NCBI GenBank assembly: GCA_028277605.1
Contig: JANQFZ010000043.1
Location: 1 to 51,710 of the forward strand
Source of the DNA: Vallitaleaceae bacterium
GTDB lineage: Bacteria; Bacillota; Clostridia; Lachnospirales; Vallitaleaceae
Reading direction: 5' to 3'
DNA length: 51,710 nt
The position numbers and the translations under genes are program-made. This document shows positions 49,392 to 51,710 of this stretch, piece by piece. Each line of letters begins with the position of its first letter. Within the stretch, counting starts at the first letter, position 1. Under the pieces are notes generated by a model. That model saw nothing but the letters and a program-made list of their open reading frames with translations. It did no database searches and was not told where the DNA came from.

Positions 49392-50045
49392 CTAAACATT
49401 ATCATTAAAAATATCTATTAATGAATGAAACTCATTCACAACATACGTTGGGTTAATATCAACAATATCTTCTATTCTTCCATTCCCATAGGAAACAGCA
49501 CATGTATGACAACCAGCAGATGCACCCATTTGAACATCATAAATTGTATCACCAACAACAATAGTTTCTGTTGGTAAAATATCTAATTCATTTAAAATAT
49601 AGTCTACTATTTTAGGAGAAGGTTTTTTTTCTCTAACATCCTGCTCACCAACAATAACAGACATCATATGAGCAACTTTAAGTTGTTCTAAAAGGTTTCT
49701 TAAAGAATTTTTTCCTTTACTAGATGCAACTGCTATCATAACTCCTTCTTCATATAAGTGTTGGATAGTATCTAAAACACCAGAAAACAATTCAACAGTA
49801 TTGAGGGCTATTTTATCATATCTTAAACGATATTCTTTCATAGCTAATTCCAGTTCTTTTCCCTTTAAATTCGCAGCTTCCTGAAAAGTCCTTTTCAAAG
49901 GAAGACCTATTAATTTCTTTACCTCTTCATTATTGACTGATTGCAAATTTAAATACTCTAATGTTTCCTTAACAGTGGTAAATATACTTTTCTTAGTATC
50001 AGCAATAGTACCATCAAAATCTAGTATTAGTAATTTATATCTCAT
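49392..50045 (-). CDS. HAD-family hydrolase (phosphoglycolate phosphatase-like)
   Basis: A 217-residue HAD subfamily IA phosphatase. Motif I is LILDFDGTIADT, motif II SSKGKN, motif III KPSPK and motif IV VVGDTIYDVQMG. The helical cap between motifs I and II is of the C1 type. The substrate cannot be told from sequence: phosphoglycolate, a nucleotide or a sugar phosphate are all possible. It is 75 bases downstream of the IMPDH gene and probably co-transcribed. Confidence 0.85.
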   Translation of the reverse strand: MRYKLLILDFDGTIADTKKSIFTTVKETLEYLNLQSVNNEEVKKLIGLPLKRTFQEAANLKGKELELAMKEYRLRYDKIALNTVELFSGVLDTIQHLYEEGVMIAVASSKGKNSLRNLLEQLKVAHMMSVIVGEQDVREKKPSPKIVDYILNELDILPTETIVVGDTIYDVQMGASAGCHTCAVSYGNGRIEDIVDINPTYVVNEFHSLIDIFNDNV

Positions 50046-50120
50046 AATCTCTCCTTACATATATTTCTGTACTTTTTGGTAAGTACAAAAAAACTATTAG
50101 ATTAGTTAGTAGTAATTCAA

Positions 50121-51626
50121 TTAATCAATATTAATATTCCTATTTTTTAGTTCAACATCATGAGCAGAACCCTCATAAATACTATTCTCAGAAACCAAAG
50201 TGATTCGTGCTTTATTATGTAATTCTTTAATGGTTGTTGCACCACAATTACACATAGTAGATTTAATTTTGTATACAGAGCTTATCATATTATCACGCAA
50301 ACTACCCGCATAAGGAACATAGGAATCAACACCTTCTTCAAAAGAAAGTTTATCTTCTCCTCCTAGATCATATCTTTGCCAATTTCTAGCCCTATTGGAA
50401 CCTTCTGCCCAGTATTCTTTAACATGTTTACCGTTAATATTCATCTTTTTACCAGGACTTTCATCGAATCTTGCAAAATACCTGCCCATCATTACAAAAT
50501 CTGCTCCCATGGCTAATGCTAATGTAATGTGGTTATCATGTACAATTCCTCCATCAGAACAAATAGGTATATACATATCTGTTTCTTTATAAAGTTTATC
50601 TCTTGCCTCAACAACTTCCTTCAATGCGGTTGCCTGTCCTCTTCCTATACCTTTTTGTTCTCTTGTAATACAAATTGAACCTCCACCTATACCAACTTTT
50701 ACAAAATCTGCTCCTGCTTGTGCAAGATACAAAAACCCTTCTTTATCTACTATATTTCCAGCTCCAACTTTGACTTTAGTACCATATTCTTTCTTAATAT
50801 ACTGTAAAGTTTCTTTTTGCCATTCAGTAAAACCATCAGAGGAGTCAATACATAGTATATCAACTCCTGCTCCAAGTAACGCTGGAACTCTTTCTCTATA
50901 GTCTCTTGTATTAATCCCTGCACCAACAATATACCTTTTATGTTGATCTAAATTAGCTAAAGGGTTCTTTTTATGTTCGGAGTAGTCTTTTCTAAAGACT
51001 AAATAGTGCAGTTTTTTTTGATTATCTATGATCGGCAAACAATTTAGTTTATTATCCCATATTAAATCGTTTGCTTGTGACAATGTGATCCCAACCTCTC
51101 CACATATTAACTGAGACATGGGTGTCATAAAGTCTTTAACTTTTTCCCCTAAGCTATGACGTGTCAACCTATAATCCTTACTAGTAACAATACCCATAAG
51201 TTCACCATTTTCTGTGCCGTCATGCGTTATTACACATGTGGAATGACCAGTTTTTTCTTTAAGATTTAATACATCCTTCAAAGTATGCTCTACAGTTAAA
51301 TTACACTTACTTACAACGAACCCTGCTTTATATTTCTTAACCCTACTGACCATATCACATTGTTTTTCTATACTCTGTGATCCATAAATAAAGGAAATAC
51401 CACCACGCTGTGCCAAAGATACTGCCATTACATCATCTGAAACTGATTGCATTATTGCAGATGCAAAGGGTAAATTAATCTCAAATTTTTGCTTGCTATC
51501 TCTTTTATATCTTGTAATTGGTGTTTTTAAGCTGACATTATCAGGTATACAGTCCTTATGCGTTAAATTAGGGATCAATAAAAATTCGTTAAAAGTTCTA
51601 GATATTTGCTCAATATAGGTTGCCAT
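50121..51626 (-). CDS. guaB: IMP dehydrogenase, Tritrichomonas-type
   Basis: A 501-residue IMPDH, which oxidises IMP to XMP, the key step to guanine nucleotides. Two CBS domains sit at about 105-220 inside the TIM barrel. The catalytic Cys is C319 ([13 protein letters not shown]), the flap dyad R418-Y419 is in NWQRYDLGG, and D261, K310 and R382 are also present. The numbering coincides with that of the Tritrichomonas foetus enzyme as I remember it. The stretch [15 protein letters not shown] and the later [12 protein letters not shown] are the same there, whereas typical bacterial GuaB reads SICTTR. AAGGAG precedes the ATG. Confidence 0.92.
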   Translation of the reverse strand: MATYIEQISRTFNEFLLIPNLTHKDCIPDNVSLKTPITRYKRDSKQKFEINLPFASAIMQSVSDDVMAVSLAQRGGISFIYGSQSIEKQCDMVSRVKKYKAGFVVSKCNLTVEHTLKDVLNLKEKTGHSTCVITHDGTENGELMGIVTSKDYRLTRHSLGEKVKDFMTPMSQLICGEVGITLSQANDLIWDNKLNCLPIIDNQKKLHYLVFRKDYSEHKKNPLANLDQHKRYIVGAGINTRDYRERVPALLGAGVDILCIDSSDGFTEWQKETLQYIKKEYGTKVKVGAGNIVDKEGFLYLAQAGADFVKVGIGGGSICITREQKGIGRGQATALKEVVEARDKLYKETDMYIPICSDGGIVHDNHITLALAMGADFVMMGRYFARFDESPGKKMNINGKHVKEYWAEGSNRARNWQRYDLGGEDKLSFEEGVDSYVPYAGSLRDNMISSVYKIKSTMCNCGATTIKELHNKARITLVSENSIYEGSAHDVELKNRNINID

Positions 51627-51710
51627 ATTGTCTCTCCTTAACTATCTTTTAGTTTATCAAAGCAATAAATATTTATTAAACTATATACTACTAACCCATT
51701 TCCTTTTATT

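Noticed and set aside
1..51710. CRISPR arrays, tRNA and rRNA genes, prophage or integrative element
   Set aside because: No regularly spaced direct repeats, cloverleaf sequences, integrase or phage genes were seen on either strand.

Overview
The window looks like the chromosome of a low-GC, anaerobic Bacillota, probably class Clostridia and near Lachnospirales. The reasons are AT-rich intergenic DNA, GGAGG-type ribosome binding sites, an rnfCDGEAB complex, an [FeFe]-hydrogenase-type regulatory cluster with hydF, and two gene neighbourhoods shared with Bacillus and other Firmicutes. No rRNA, tRNA, CRISPR array or complete mobile element was found. Almost everything is on the minus strand, so blocks below are described in the order they are transcribed (right to left).

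Right end (about 47-51.7 kb): an IMP dehydrogenase of the kind known from Tritrichomonas foetus, then a HAD phosphatase. Next is a complete histidine operon, hisZ-G-D-C-B-H-A-F-IE (49.1-41.1 kb), with a near-consensus promoter and a terminator. Middle (40.9-35.0 kb): aspartase and hydF share one promoter. A second transcript follows, encoding DRTGG, anti-sigma-type ATPase, sensory [FeFe]-hydrogenase-like protein, DRTGG and a second ATPase. A 409-bp spacer with two palindromes leads into rnfCDGEAB (34.6-29.7 kb), the ferredoxin:NAD+ ion pump.

29.5-19.0 kb is the shape and division cluster: DUF4321, maf, radC, mreBCD, pbp2, minCDE, rodA, mgsA. Between 18.8 and 16.7 kb three plus-strand genes are grouped: a P-loop ATPase, a lipoprotein D,D-carboxypeptidase and a DUF378 protein. 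Then come an M14 peptidase with LysM, a radical SAM protein, a HlyD-like protein, and ylmE-sepF-ylmG-ylmH-divIVA-aroB-lspA-rluD-pyrR-uraA. The last block follows Bacillus gene order, with aroB taking the place of ileS. pyrR and uraA lie behind a PyrR-type attenuator. pyrB and pyrC follow on a separate promoter behind an extra gene flanked by inverted repeats. The left 1.9 kb holds a 5'-truncated chemotaxis receptor, a VOC protein and a GC-richer stub that may be the end of a mobile element.

No wholly new system is proven. The strongest leads are: a pyrB-pyrC pair in which both enzymes have lost canonical active-site residues; a PAS-less sensory hydrogenase flanked by DRTGG and ATPase switch proteins; a Tritrichomonas-type IMPDH; a methylglyoxal synthase with both catalytic aspartates replaced; and the inverted-repeat-flanked pyruvate-kinase-like gene inside the pyr locus.
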